In this document: piece after piece, positions 36,115 to 44,874 of the stretch
Layout of the letters: every line of letters begins with the position of its first letter
Numbering within the stretch: the stretch's first letter is position 1
NCBI GenBank assembly: GCA_945879625.1
Contig: CAMCVA010000003.1
Coordinates: 1-64,000 of the forward strand
Length of the DNA: 64,000 nt
Source: Flavobacterium psychrophilum
GTDB lineage: Bacteria > Bacteroidota > Bacteroidia > Flavobacteriales > Flavobacteriaceae
Direction: 5' to 3'
Notes under the pieces: model-generated
Database searches by the model: none
What the model saw: only the letters and a program-made list of their open reading frames with translations
What the model was told of the DNA's origin: nothing
Position numbers and translations under genes: made by a program

Positions 36115-39100
36115 ATGATTTATTTCTTCGGCAACGAAAGTAAAACCGTTTTTGCAGTCGCTACGCAAATGGAATTTTCGGCAGAAACCATCAGCAAACT
36201 AAACTGGCTTTTTCAAGCAGAACTGCTTTTAGACGCGTCATCAAATCAACCCAAATCCGTACTTGCGGATTTTTTTGTGGGACCACGTGCCACGATGATT
36301 ACCCCTTGGAGTACCAATGCGGTTGAGATTACCCAAAATATGGGCATCCAAGGCATTGAACGCATCGAAGAATTTACCCAAGTTTCAAGTGATTTTGTAG
36401 ATTTTGATCCGATGTTGTTGCAAAAATATTCGGCAATCGATCAAGACATTTTCACCATTGCCATTACACCTGAACCCATACTTTACATAGACGATATCGC
36501 TCAGTATAACCAATCCGAAGGACTCTCGCTTAGCCCCGAAGAAGTAGATTATTTGAATGGCGTAGCGACTAAAATTGGTCGAAAACTCACTGATTCAGAA
36601 GTGTTTGGATTTTCGCAAGTGAATTCAGAACATTGCCGCCATAAGATTTTTAACGGTACTTTTGTTATCGACGGCGAAACCAAAGACCGTTCGTTGTTTA
36701 AACTCATCAAAGAAACCTCGGCACAAAACCCGAACGAAATCGTATCGGCCTACAAAGACAATGTGGCCTTTGTAAAAGGACCACGCGTTACCCAATTTGC
36801 GCCCAAAAGCCCAGAAAAAGCCGATTACTACGAAAACAAAGCCTTTGATTCGGTAATATCTTTAAAAGCCGAAACCCATAATTTCCCAACTACTGTAGAG
36901 CCCTTTAATGGTGCCGCAACCGGATCGGGTGGAGAAATTCGCGACCGTTTGGCCGGTGGACAAGGATCGTTGCCTTTGGCTGGAACGGCGGTGTACATGA
37001 CTGCCTATTCGCGATTGCAAGGCGAATCCCAGCCCTGGGAACAAGCCATGCCGGCACGTCCGTGGCTGTACCAAACGCCCATGGACATTTTAATTAAGGC
37101 CTCGAACGGCGCCTCTGATTTTGGAAACAAATTTGGTCAACCGCTCATTTGCGGATCGGTTTTAACCTTTGAATACGACGAACACACCGAAGCAACCTTA
37201 GCTCACGCTCGCAAATTGGGCTTCGACAAAGTAATCATGCAAGCGGGAGGAATTGGCTACGGTAAATTGGATCAATCCATCAAACAAAAACCCCAAGCCG
37301 GTGATGCCATCGTGATATTGGGTGGTGACAACTACCGCATTGGAATGGGTGGTGCTGCGGTTTCTTCAGCCGATACCGGTGCTTTTAGTTCTGGAATTGA
37401 GTTGAATGCCATTCAGCGTTCGAATCCCGAAATGCAAAAACGGGCGGCCAATGCCATTCGTGGATTGGTAGAAAGCGACCACAACCCCATTGTTTCCATA
37501 CACGATCACGGAGCTGGTGGTCATTTGAATTGCTTGTCTGAATTGATCGAAGAAACCGGCGGTCACATCAACCTCGATAAATTACCGATTGGCGATCCTA
37601 CCCTTTCGGCCAAAGAAATTATTGGCAACGAATCGCAAGAGCGCATGGGCTTGGTAATTGGCCAAAAAGACTTGGATTTGTTGCAACAAATTGCCAGTCG
37701 CGAACGTGCACCAATGTACGAAGTAGGCGAAGTAACTCAAAACCACCGCTTCACCTTTGAATCAGCCAAAACCGGAGCAAAACCCATGGATTTTGCCTTA
37801 GAAGATATGTTTGGCAGTTCACCCAAATTGGTGATGCACGACAAAACCATTACACGAAATTACAGCCCAATTGGTTATCAACTCGACGAAATAGAAAACT
37901 ACATTCAGCAAGTCTTGCGCTTGGAAGCCGTGGCGTGTAAAGACTGGCTCACCAACAAAGTAGACCGTTGCGTGGGCGGAAAAGTAGCCAAGCAACAATG
38001 TGCCGGTCCGTTGCAATTGCCCCTGAATAATGTGGGTGTCATGGCCTTGGATTATGCGGGAAAAGAAGGCGTAGCAAACTCAATTGGTCATGCGCCTATT
38101 TCGGCTTTGATTGATCCGGTAGCCGGTAGTAAAAATGCGATTGGTGAAGCACTTTCCAACTTGGTTTGGGCACCGATTCACAACGGATTATCCGGTGTAT
38201 CGCTTTCGGCTAACTGGATGTGGCCCTGTAAAAACGAGGGCGAAGATGCCCGTTTGTATGCCGCGGTAGAAAGCTGTTCAGAGTTTGCGATTGCTTTGGG
38301 AATCAACATTCCTACGGGTAAGGATTCCTTGTCGATGAAACAAAAATACCCCGAAGGCGATGTCTTGGCACCAGGAACGGTAATCATTTCGGCTGCTGGA
38401 AACTGTACTGACATCACCCAAGTGGTGGAACCGGTTTTGCAAAAAAATGGCGGCAGTATTTACTACATTAACTTATCGCAAGATTTATATCAACTGGGCG
38501 GAAGTTCCTTTGCACAAACCCAAAATAAAATTGGCGACTCCACCCCTACCATACAAAATCCGGCGTTTTTTGCTCAAGCGTTTCAAGCCATTCAAACGGC
38601 GATTGCGCAGGGTCAAATTCTTGCTGGGCACGACATTGGCAGCGGCGGATTGATCACCACTTTATTAGAACTCTGTTTTGCCGATACCCATTTGGGCGCA
38701 AAACTTGATTTGAGTTCAATTGCCGAAACCGATTTGGTAAAACTGTTGTTTGCTGAAAATATTGGCGTGGTAATCCAAGCCAAAGACGATGCAGCCTTTG
38801 AAGCATTATTTGTTGGAATTGAATACTTTAAAATTGGTACAGCAACAAATTCACCATATTTGACATTTGGTCCATACAACTTATCAATAGCCCAATTGCG
38901 CGATACCTGGTTTGAGACTTCGTATTTATTAGACCAAAAACAAACCCAGCAAAACAAAGCCCAAGAGCGCTTTACCAATTATAAAAATCAGTCGTTGCAG
39001 TATGCTTTTCCAGTGCATTTTGACGGAAAAAAACCAGTACTCAATACGGCACTTACACCAGCTCAGAAACCCAAAGCGGCGATTATTCGCGAGAAAGGAA

Positions 39101-39819
39101 GCAACTCCGAACGCGAAATGGCAAACGCGATGTATTTGGCCGGTTTTGAGGTGAAAGACATACACATGACCGACTTGATTTCGGGACGTGAAAATTTAGA
39201 AGACGTTCAATTTATTGGTGCGGTGGGCGGTTTCTCGAACTCCGACGTGTTGGGCAGCGCCAAAGGGTGGGCCGGCGCCTTTTTGTACAACGAAAAAGCC
39301 AAAACGGCCTTGACTAATTTCTTCAAACGCGAGGATACATTATCAGTAGGGATTTGCAACGGATGTCAGTTGTTTATGGAACTCGAAGTGATCAATCCGG
39401 AGCATGAAATTCACGGTAAAATGAAACACAACGACAGCCACAAGCACGAAAGTAATTTTTCTTCGGTTACCATACAAGAAAACAAATCGGTGATGTTGCA
39501 CAGTTTAGCGGGAAGTACGTTGGGCGTTTGGATTTCGCATGGCGAAGGAAAATTCCACTTGCCGTATGCCGAAGACCGCTACCAGATTGTAGGCAAATAT
39601 GGTTATGATGCTTATCCGGCCAATCCAAACGGATCCGATTACAATACCGCGATGTTGTGTGATAATACAGGACGCCATTTGGTGATGATGCCACACATTG
39701 AGCGTTCGACTTTCCCTTGGAACTGGGCACATTACCCGAAAGATCGTCAAGACGAAGTTTCCCCATGGATCGAAGCTTTTGTGAATGCTAGAAAATGGGT
39801 GGAACAACGCAAATCTTAA
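36115..39819 (+). CDS. purL: Phosphoribosylformylglycinamidine synthase (long single-chain type)
   Basis: This 1234-residue cytoplasmic enzyme carries out step four of purine synthesis, converting FGAR, glutamine and ATP to FGAM. The synthetase part has the SQVNSEHCRHKIFNG motif near residue 165, AETHNFPTTVEPFNGAATG and IHDHGAGGHLNC. The C-terminal glutaminase domain begins near residue 1040 (KAAIIREKGSNSE) and has the nucleophile in VGICNGCQL and the histidine in WISHGEGKF. The single-chain form replaces the separate PurS, PurL and PurQ of many other bacteria. It is transcribed alone with its own promoter and terminator. Confidence 0.97.
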   Translation: MIYFFGNESKTVFAVATQMEFSAETISKLNWLFQAELLLDASSNQPKSVLADFFVGPRATMITPWSTNAVEITQNMGIQGIERIEEFTQVSSDFVDFDPMLLQKYSAIDQDIFTIAITPEPILYIDDIAQYNQSEGLSLSPEEVDYLNGVATKIGRKLTDSEVFGFSQVNSEHCRHKIFNGTFVIDGETKDRSLFKLIKETSAQNPNEIVSAYKDNVAFVKGPRVTQFAPKSPEKADYYENKAFDSVISLKAETHNFPTTVEPFNGAATGSGGEIRDRLAGGQGSLPLAGTAVYMTAYSRLQGESQPWEQAMPARPWLYQTPMDILIKASNGASDFGNKFGQPLICGSVLTFEYDEHTEATLAHARKLGFDKVIMQAGGIGYGKLDQSIKQKPQAGDAIVILGGDNYRIGMGGAAVSSADTGAFSSGIELNAIQRSNPEMQKRAANAIRGLVESDHNPIVSIHDHGAGGHLNCLSELIEETGGHINLDKLPIGDPTLSAKEIIGNESQERMGLVIGQKDLDLLQQIASRERAPMYEVGEVTQNHRFTFESAKTGAKPMDFALEDMFGSSPKLVMHDKTITRNYSPIGYQLDEIENYIQQVLRLEAVACKDWLTNKVDRCVGGKVAKQQCAGPLQLPLNNVGVMALDYAGKEGVANSIGHAPISALIDPVAGSKNAIGEALSNLVWAPIHNGLSGVSLSANWMWPCKNEGEDARLYAAVESCSEFAIALGINIPTGKDSLSMKQKYPEGDVLAPGTVIISAAGNCTDITQVVEPVLQKNGGSIYYINLSQDLYQLGGSSFAQTQNKIGDSTPTIQNPAFFAQAFQAIQTAIAQGQILAGHDIGSGGLITTLLELCFADTHLGAKLDLSSIAETDLVKLLFAENIGVVIQAKDDAAFEALFVGIEYFKIGTATNSPYLTFGPYNLSIAQLRDTWFETSYLLDQKQTQQNKAQERFTNYKNQSLQYAFPVHFDGKKPVLNTALTPAQKPKAAIIREKGSNSEREMANAMYLAGFEVKDIHMTDLISGRENLEDVQFIGAVGGFSNSDVLGSAKGWAGAFLYNEKAKTALTNFFKREDTLSVGICNGCQLFMELEVINPEHEIHGKMKHNDSHKHESNFSSVTIQENKSVMLHSLAGSTLGVWISHGEGKFHLPYAEDRYQIVGKYGYDAYPANPNGSDYNTAMLCDNTGRHLVMMPHIERSTFPWNWAHYPKDRQDEVSPWIEAFVNARKWVEQRKS

Positions 39820-39822
39820 TAT

Positions 39823-39859
39823 AAAAAGCCGTTTTGATAACATTCAAAACGGCTTTTTT
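39823..39859. terminator. Bidirectional terminator between purL and the phosphatase
   Basis: AAAAAGCCGTTTTGA, loop TAACAT, and TCAAAACGGCTTTTTT form a stem of about 15 pairs with T runs on both strands. It serves purL (+) and the phosphatase/sulfatase unit (-). Confidence 0.9.
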
Positions 39860-39876
39860 CTTTGCTTATCTTTTAC

Positions 39877-40464
39877 TTATTTTTCTTGTAACTGCTTGCG
39901 TGTTTTGTACGCTTTCAAATACTCGCCTTTGGGTTTTCCATCGTCAAATGAACTGAATTTGACAAGGGTACGTACGCCATTTCGGGCTTCCTCGTTGGTA
40001 AAATTCTCGTACTCCATGCGGTAAATAGCCGAGTACAATTCGGCTCTACCGGTTCCGTGGTAGCAATGGATCAAAACCGGATAATTGGCTTTGTTGTCTA
40101 AGATGGATCTGAATACCGCAATATTTTTACCGTTTGGCACTTGTTCCGAAGGATTGGGGAAATAATGTACACCCTTAATTTTGGCTACGGCATCACGTTC
40201 GGCTTGCAATTCTCCGGGGTTTTCGGGATTCAATACCAAATCATTGGTGCCGGGCATGCGCAAATCGATGATCGATTTAATGTGGTATTTGGCCACGTAA
40301 TCGTCAATTTGGTCGGGTGGAATAACTCCAGACTTGTATACTTTTCCTTCGGTAATCACTTCAAAATTGTGGTTGATGTTCATGTCGTAGACATATTTTC
40401 CAATTGCTACAAGCAGGATTATTCCCAGAACAACAGCAATATTTTTACGGGTACTTTTCATCAT
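39877..40464 (-). CDS. Membrane-anchored dual-specificity-type phosphatase
   Basis: This 195-residue protein has an N-terminal membrane helix (9-27) and a periplasmic domain with the cysteine phosphatase signature HCYHGTGRA: nucleophile C134 and R140 of the CX5R loop. An upstream IIDLRMPG supplies the likely general-acid region. Members of this group remove phosphate from tyrosine, inositol phosphates or lipid phosphates; the substrate here is unknown. It starts six bases after the LTA-synthase-like gene, so the two are one unit, suggesting a role in envelope lipid or polymer phosphate turnover (inference). A second ATG one codon in is possible. Confidence 0.8.
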   Translation of the reverse strand: MMKSTRKNIAVVLGIILLVAIGKYVYDMNINHNFEVITEGKVYKSGVIPPDQIDDYVAKYHIKSIIDLRMPGTNDLVLNPENPGELQAERDAVAKIKGVHYFPNPSEQVPNGKNIAVFRSILDNKANYPVLIHCYHGTGRAELYSAIYRMEYENFTNEEARNGVRTLVKFSSFDDGKPKGEYLKAYKTRKQLQEK

Positions 40465-40470
40465 TTTCGG

Positions 40471-42399
40471 TTATTTGGTGTACATTTTTTTATCGACGAT
40501 GCGCTGCATATAGTCTTGAATAAAGGCCTTGCAATGCAATTCGAGTTCGTTCATTTCGGGGGTGCGCTTCCCGATTAAATTGTGCGTCAACCCTTTGTCA
40601 TTTTTGTTATAAAAACCCAAAACATTTTGTCCGTCAAAGGTACAAATGTAGTTGCCTTGGGCAAATTGATATATCGTTCCCGTAGAATTTATGACAAAAG
40701 GCTCCGTTGATTTGTCAAGCAAACTGCGGCCCCAACTTCTGAAGGGTTTGGAGTAGCCAATCATGTCAAGCAAAGTAGGATAAATATCGATTTGCTGTGC
40801 CCAATCGTCGTTTATGCCTTTATAACTGCTGTTGGGTTTGTAAAATAAAATCGGTACCGCAAAACGCTGAATCGGTTTTTGGTATTCCTTATAGTACGTT
40901 TGGTTTCCGTGATCGGCCACAAATACAAAAATCGTGTTGGCAAACCAAGGCTCTTTTTTTGCCGACTTAAAAAATTGCTGCAGGGCATAATCGGTGTATT
41001 CGACGCATTTGTGCATCACCAATTCGCCTTCTTTAAAACGGGTTTTATATTTTTCGGGAATGATATAAGGCTCATGCGAAGAAACCGTAAAAATGGTAGA
41101 GAAAAAAGGTGCTTTTTGGGTGTCAATCGTGCGTTTCATGAACTGAAAAAACGGTTCGTCCCAGATGCCCCAGAAGCCATCAAATTGCGAATCGTCATTA
41201 AATTCGGTGCGGCCGTAATAGGCATCAATGCCCAAAATATTACCAAAACCTTGAAAGCCCATGGAACCGTTGGCAGCGCCGTGAAAAAACGAGGTGTTGT
41301 AGCCAATTCCTTCTAAGGTAGACACCAACGATTCAATCTTTTGTTTGGGATAGGGCGACGAAGTAAAAGCGTCTTTAAACGACGGAATTCCCGCCAAGAT
41401 TGACGACATCCCGTGTATAGACTGACGGCCATTGGCATAGGCATTGCGAAAAATCAAACTGTGTTGCGCCAACGAATCGATAAAAGGTGTGTGACTTTTG
41501 TAGCCTGGTATTTTTAAATTGCCATTGAACGCACCCGAATATTCGCGGCCGTAACTTTCTAAAATAAACACTACAATGTTGGGTTTGGTAAGCGGATTGT
41601 TGTGGTACTGCTTAATGGGTTGAACTTTTTGGGCAATCATTGCATCAGTGACGCCTGCATACTTGGTTTTGATGAAACTGTTACTAAATAGCGTGCGAAT
41701 AATGGCAAAGGGTGTATTGAGCACCACATCAGCATGCACCTGGTTTTTGACGTGTTTACTAGCGTCCAAAATATTAATCGGTCGGGTTGCTTTGCTGAAA
41801 TCTCCTCCGCGAATCCCTCCAATTATCATAGCCACGACTAGCAAAAAACTCACTACCGAAAAACCAAAATAATGTGGTTTTTTCAAGGGTTTTTCGTAGG
41901 GAACAGTTACTTTTTTATAAAGATAAATCCACAAAAAAGAAACCAAGAAAAACAGTACAAACACATACCAAAAATCAACCAAGAAACTCAAAAACAAAGT
42001 GGTTTTGTTGGTCTCGTGCTCCACTACATTTAAGGCCACAATTGTCGTTCGGGCATAGGTGTATTGGTAGTAGATAAAATCAATAAAATTGGTGAAGTAA
42101 GCTAGTAAATTGGTGGCAAAATACACATAAAAAAAGCCCTTTTGGTAGCGTTGCGTCGTGTTGTTGTACAGTGGCAAAACCGAGCCGAGTATAAACAACA
42201 AATTGACATACAAAATGGCGGTGGTGTCAAAGGCAAGGCCGTAATAGGAAAGCGAAAAAAAATCAGAAATAGAATCTACTTTGAGTAGATTGGCATTAAA
42301 CAAATAAAAGAGTACACGGGCTATAAAATAAAACACATAAGCTAAGGCAATGCGATAGACTAAAACCTTGTATTCGTTGAGGCGCAAATGTTTTTTCAT
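40471..42399 (-). CDS. LTA-synthase-like sulfatase/phosphoglycerol transferase
   Basis: This 642-residue protein has five membrane helices in the first 200 residues and an extracytoplasmic alkaline-phosphatase-fold domain. Motifs are NIVVFILESYGREY, GRQSIHGMSSILAGIPSF (likely nucleophile Ser) and FVFVADHGNQ (metal site). This is the layout of LtaS and of phosphoglycerol or phosphoethanolamine transferases. Teichoic acid is not expected in a Gram-negative cell, so it more likely decorates a surface glycan or lipid. A TTG two codons upstream is in frame, but the ATG at 42399 sits 18 bases from a TAnnTTTG box and is preferred. Confidence 0.85.
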   Translation of the reverse strand: MKKHLRLNEYKVLVYRIALAYVFYFIARVLFYLFNANLLKVDSISDFFSLSYYGLAFDTTAILYVNLLFILGSVLPLYNNTTQRYQKGFFYVYFATNLLAYFTNFIDFIYYQYTYARTTIVALNVVEHETNKTTLFLSFLVDFWYVFVLFFLVSFLWIYLYKKVTVPYEKPLKKPHYFGFSVVSFLLVVAMIIGGIRGGDFSKATRPINILDASKHVKNQVHADVVLNTPFAIIRTLFSNSFIKTKYAGVTDAMIAQKVQPIKQYHNNPLTKPNIVVFILESYGREYSGAFNGNLKIPGYKSHTPFIDSLAQHSLIFRNAYANGRQSIHGMSSILAGIPSFKDAFTSSPYPKQKIESLVSTLEGIGYNTSFFHGAANGSMGFQGFGNILGIDAYYGRTEFNDDSQFDGFWGIWDEPFFQFMKRTIDTQKAPFFSTIFTVSSHEPYIIPEKYKTRFKEGELVMHKCVEYTDYALQQFFKSAKKEPWFANTIFVFVADHGNQTYYKEYQKPIQRFAVPILFYKPNSSYKGINDDWAQQIDIYPTLLDMIGYSKPFRSWGRSLLDKSTEPFVINSTGTIYQFAQGNYICTFDGQNVLGFYNKNDKGLTHNLIGKRTPEMNELELHCKAFIQDYMQRIVDKKMYTK

Positions 42400-42417
42400 A
42401 AGCAATTTCTATGGGGC

Positions 42418-42425
42418 CAAAATTA
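42418..42425 (-). promoter_or_regulatory. -7 box for the sulfatase-phosphatase unit
   Basis: The minus strand reads TAATTTTG, ending 18 bases before the ATG at 42399. The nearest TTG upstream is 15 bases away, slightly short. Confidence 0.45.
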
Positions 42426-42488
42426 CCAATTAAAATAGAACAAGCCGAACTTGTTGGCGTTAATTTAGGACAACTGTCATAAATTGTA

Positions 42489-42518
42489 TTGGCGTTGTAG
42501 GATATTTTAATTAATTTG
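42489..42518 (+). promoter_or_regulatory. Putative promoter for the acyl-CoA synthetase
   Basis: TTG (42489-42491), 19 bases, TTAATTTG (42511-42518), with one mismatch to TAnnTTTG. The box ends 20 bases before the start codon. Confidence 0.4.
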
Positions 42519-42538
42519 CAGATCTCAAAAAGTACATT

Positions 42539-44311
42539 ATGATCACACCTACCCGCTTGTTTGACTTTCCCTATTATCAATTGGCTAATTATCCGATAGC
42601 TGATGCTTTTGTAACCAAATACAATGGCGTTTGGGAAAAAACATCAACACAAGAATTTATCGATAAAGCCAATGCAATCTCCCGGGCATTACTTCGCATG
42701 GGAGTTCAAAAAAACGATAAAATTGCACTTATCTCCTCAAACAACCGAACCGAATGGAACATTATGGATACAGGCATCCTACAAACGGGTGCCCAAAACG
42801 TTCCAATCTATCCCACCATTTCGGAAGAGGACTATGCGTATATCTTAAACCACTCCGAATCGATTTATTGTTTTGTTTCTGATCAGGAAGTCTATGACAA
42901 AGTGATGCGGATTCAAGCGCAAACGCCTTTGCTCAAGCAGGTATTTTCCTTTACTGAAATTGAAGGCTGTTCAAACTGGAAAAGTTTACTCGAATTGGGT
43001 GCCGATATGGCCAATCAAGATGTGGTAGAAGATCGAAAAAACAGTGTAAAACCGGCAGATTTAGCCACTATTATTTATACCTCAGGCACCACAGGACAGC
43101 CCAAAGGCGTGATGTTGTCGCACGATAATATTGTTTCTAATTTATTAAACAGCGCACCCCGTATTCCGTTTGAGGCCGGTAATTCTAGAGCGTTGAGTTT
43201 TTTGCCTGTCTGCCATATTTTTGAACGATTTATCTTGTACCTCTACCAGTGTTTTGGCGTTTCGGTCTATTTTGGAGAATCGATTGAAAAAGTGGGCGAC
43301 AACATAAAAGAAGTAAAACCCAACGTGATGAGTGCCGTTCCGCGCTTAATCGAAAAAGTCTACGATAAGATTTATGCCAAAGGAACCGAGCTAAGCGGGC
43401 TAAAAAAGGTGCTTTTCTTTTGGGCCATCAACTTGGGCTTGCGCTACCAACCCTATGGAGCCAATGGCGCTTGGTACGAATGGCAACTCAAATTGGCGCG
43501 CAAACTGATTTTCAGCAAGTGGAAAGAAGGGTTGGGCGGAGAACTCGATTTGATTGTTTCGGGTAGTGCTGCCTTACAACCGCGATTGGCCCGCATTTTC
43601 GCAGCGGCTGAAATCCCCATCATGGAAGGATATGGCTTAACCGAAACCTCTCCGGTGATTACCGTTAATGATATGCGTAATTTTTTATTTCGCGTGGGTA
43701 CGGTTGGAAAACCAATTCAGCATGTGGAAGTTAAAATTGCCGAAGACGGTGAAATTTTATGCAAAGGTTCAAACATCATGATGGGCTACTACAAGGATGC
43801 CGAAAAAACCGCCGAGGCAATCCAGAATGGCTATTTTCATACGGGTGACATTGGCGAATTTGATGCCGATGGCTTCCTTAAAATAACCGACCGCAAGAAA
43901 GAAATGTTTAAAACTTCGGGCGGAAAGTACATTGCCCCGCAGCTCATTGAAAACGCCATGAAGCAATCGCGTTTTATAGAGCAAATTATGGTCATTGGCG
44001 ATGGCGAAAAAATGCCAGCTGCCTTTATTCAACCCAATTTTGATTTTGTAAGTGAATGGGCCAAATTGCATCAAATAACAATTGGAAATACCGCTGAAGA
44101 GCTGATTCAAAACAATCAAGTTCTTGATCGAATCCAAGAAGAAATTAGCGCGTTAAACGAAAAATTCGGCACGTGGGAACGCATCAAACGCTTTGAATTG
44201 ACACCTGAAATATGGTCAATCAAGGAAGGTCACCTCACGCCTACACTTAAATTACGGCGCAAAATAATTTTGGAGAAGTATAAAAATCTGTACCAGAAAA
44301 TATACAGCTAA
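42539..44311 (+). CDS. Long-chain acyl-CoA synthetase (AMP-forming)
   Basis: This 590-residue enzyme activates fatty acids to acyl-CoA through an acyl-adenylate. The ATP-binding loop is IIYTSGTTGQPKGVMLSH; EGYGLTETSP, YFHTGDIGEF and ITDRKKEMFKTSGGKYIAP are the other adenylate-forming-enzyme motifs. The Met/Trp-rich central insert (about 270-330) is typical of long-chain types. It probably feeds the beta-oxidation genes immediately downstream, though a terminator separates it from them, so regulation may differ. Confidence 0.92.
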   Translation: MITPTRLFDFPYYQLANYPIADAFVTKYNGVWEKTSTQEFIDKANAISRALLRMGVQKNDKIALISSNNRTEWNIMDTGILQTGAQNVPIYPTISEEDYAYILNHSESIYCFVSDQEVYDKVMRIQAQTPLLKQVFSFTEIEGCSNWKSLLELGADMANQDVVEDRKNSVKPADLATIIYTSGTTGQPKGVMLSHDNIVSNLLNSAPRIPFEAGNSRALSFLPVCHIFERFILYLYQCFGVSVYFGESIEKVGDNIKEVKPNVMSAVPRLIEKVYDKIYAKGTELSGLKKVLFFWAINLGLRYQPYGANGAWYEWQLKLARKLIFSKWKEGLGGELDLIVSGSAALQPRLARIFAAAEIPIMEGYGLTETSPVITVNDMRNFLFRVGTVGKPIQHVEVKIAEDGEILCKGSNIMMGYYKDAEKTAEAIQNGYFHTGDIGEFDADGFLKITDRKKEMFKTSGGKYIAPQLIENAMKQSRFIEQIMVIGDGEKMPAAFIQPNFDFVSEWAKLHQITIGNTAEELIQNNQVLDRIQEEISALNEKFGTWERIKRFELTPEIWSIKEGHLTPTLKLRRKIILEKYKNLYQKIYS

Positions 44312-44329
44312 CGAAATGTGTTTCGAATA

Positions 44330-44356
44330 AAACTGTCCAGCTGGGCAGTTTTTTTA
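44330..44356 (+). terminator. Rho-independent terminator after the acyl-CoA synthetase
   Basis: AAACTGTCC, loop AGCT, GGGCAGTTT with one G-U pair, followed by a T run. Confidence 0.85.
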
Positions 44357-44375
44357 TGCTAAACTTTAACATATT

Positions 44376-44393
44376 TAGTATGCATGCATAGTA
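44376..44393. promoter_or_regulatory. Palindromic operator candidate before the MarR gene
   Basis: TATGCATGCATA (44379-44390) is a perfect palindrome, extending to 18 bases with one mismatched pair. It lies in the -33 region of the marR promoter (TACATTTG at 44404-44411, 18 bases before the ATG). Its size and place fit a MarR dimer site for self-control; this is inference. Confidence 0.5.
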
Positions 44394-44403
44394 TTTTTTG
44401 TCT

Positions 44404-44411
44404 TACATTTG
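44404..44411 (+). promoter_or_regulatory. -7 box for the marR-fad genes
   Basis: TACATTTG matches TAnnTTTG and ends 18 bases before the ATG at 44430. It excludes the longer start at 44409, which lies inside the box. Confidence 0.5.
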
Positions 44412-44429
44412 AATTTCATTTTTGTACAC

Positions 44430-44861
44430 ATGAATCAACAAACCATCGATTATACCCTACGCACAACTTGGCAAGCGGTAGCCCGTTTGTACAACGAGCA
44501 AGCAGCACATTACGAAGGATCGATGGCCATTGGTTTTACCTTGTTGAGTATCGACAAAGACAAAGGGACGCCGGCTACCGAAATCAGTGCACGTATGGGC
44601 ATGGAAGCCACCAGCTTAACCCGCACCTTAAAAACCCTAACCGAAAAAGGCTTGATTATTAAACGCAAAAACCCAGCCGATGGCCGTGGTGTTTTGTGTT
44701 ACCTCACCGAATTGGGAAAAGAAAAACGAGAATTGTCAAAAAACACTGTCATACAATTTAATGAAGTAATCAAATCGGCTATTTCGGTTGAAAAATTGAA
44801 TCATTTTTTTGAAGTTACAGAAATCATCAACCAATTAATTACGGATAAAAAAATATTTTAA
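44430..44861 (+). CDS. MarR-family transcription regulator
   Basis: This 143-residue winged-helix protein has the MarR pattern: ATEISARMGMEATSLTRTLK is the helix-turn-helix and KRKNPADGRGVLCYLTELGK the wing, including the DxR pair. Helices at both ends form the dimer. It is 13 bases upstream of the FadN-like gene and probably controls the beta-oxidation genes in response to an acyl-CoA or a related ligand, judging by position. The ATG at 44430 is chosen over one at 44409 because the latter overlaps the promoter box. Confidence 0.9.
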   Translation: MNQQTIDYTLRTTWQAVARLYNEQAAHYEGSMAIGFTLLSIDKDKGTPATEISARMGMEATSLTRTLKTLTEKGLIIKRKNPADGRGVLCYLTELGKEKRELSKNTVIQFNEVIKSAISVEKLNHFFEVTEIINQLITDKKIF

Positions 44862-44874
44862 TCTCCTCAAGACG

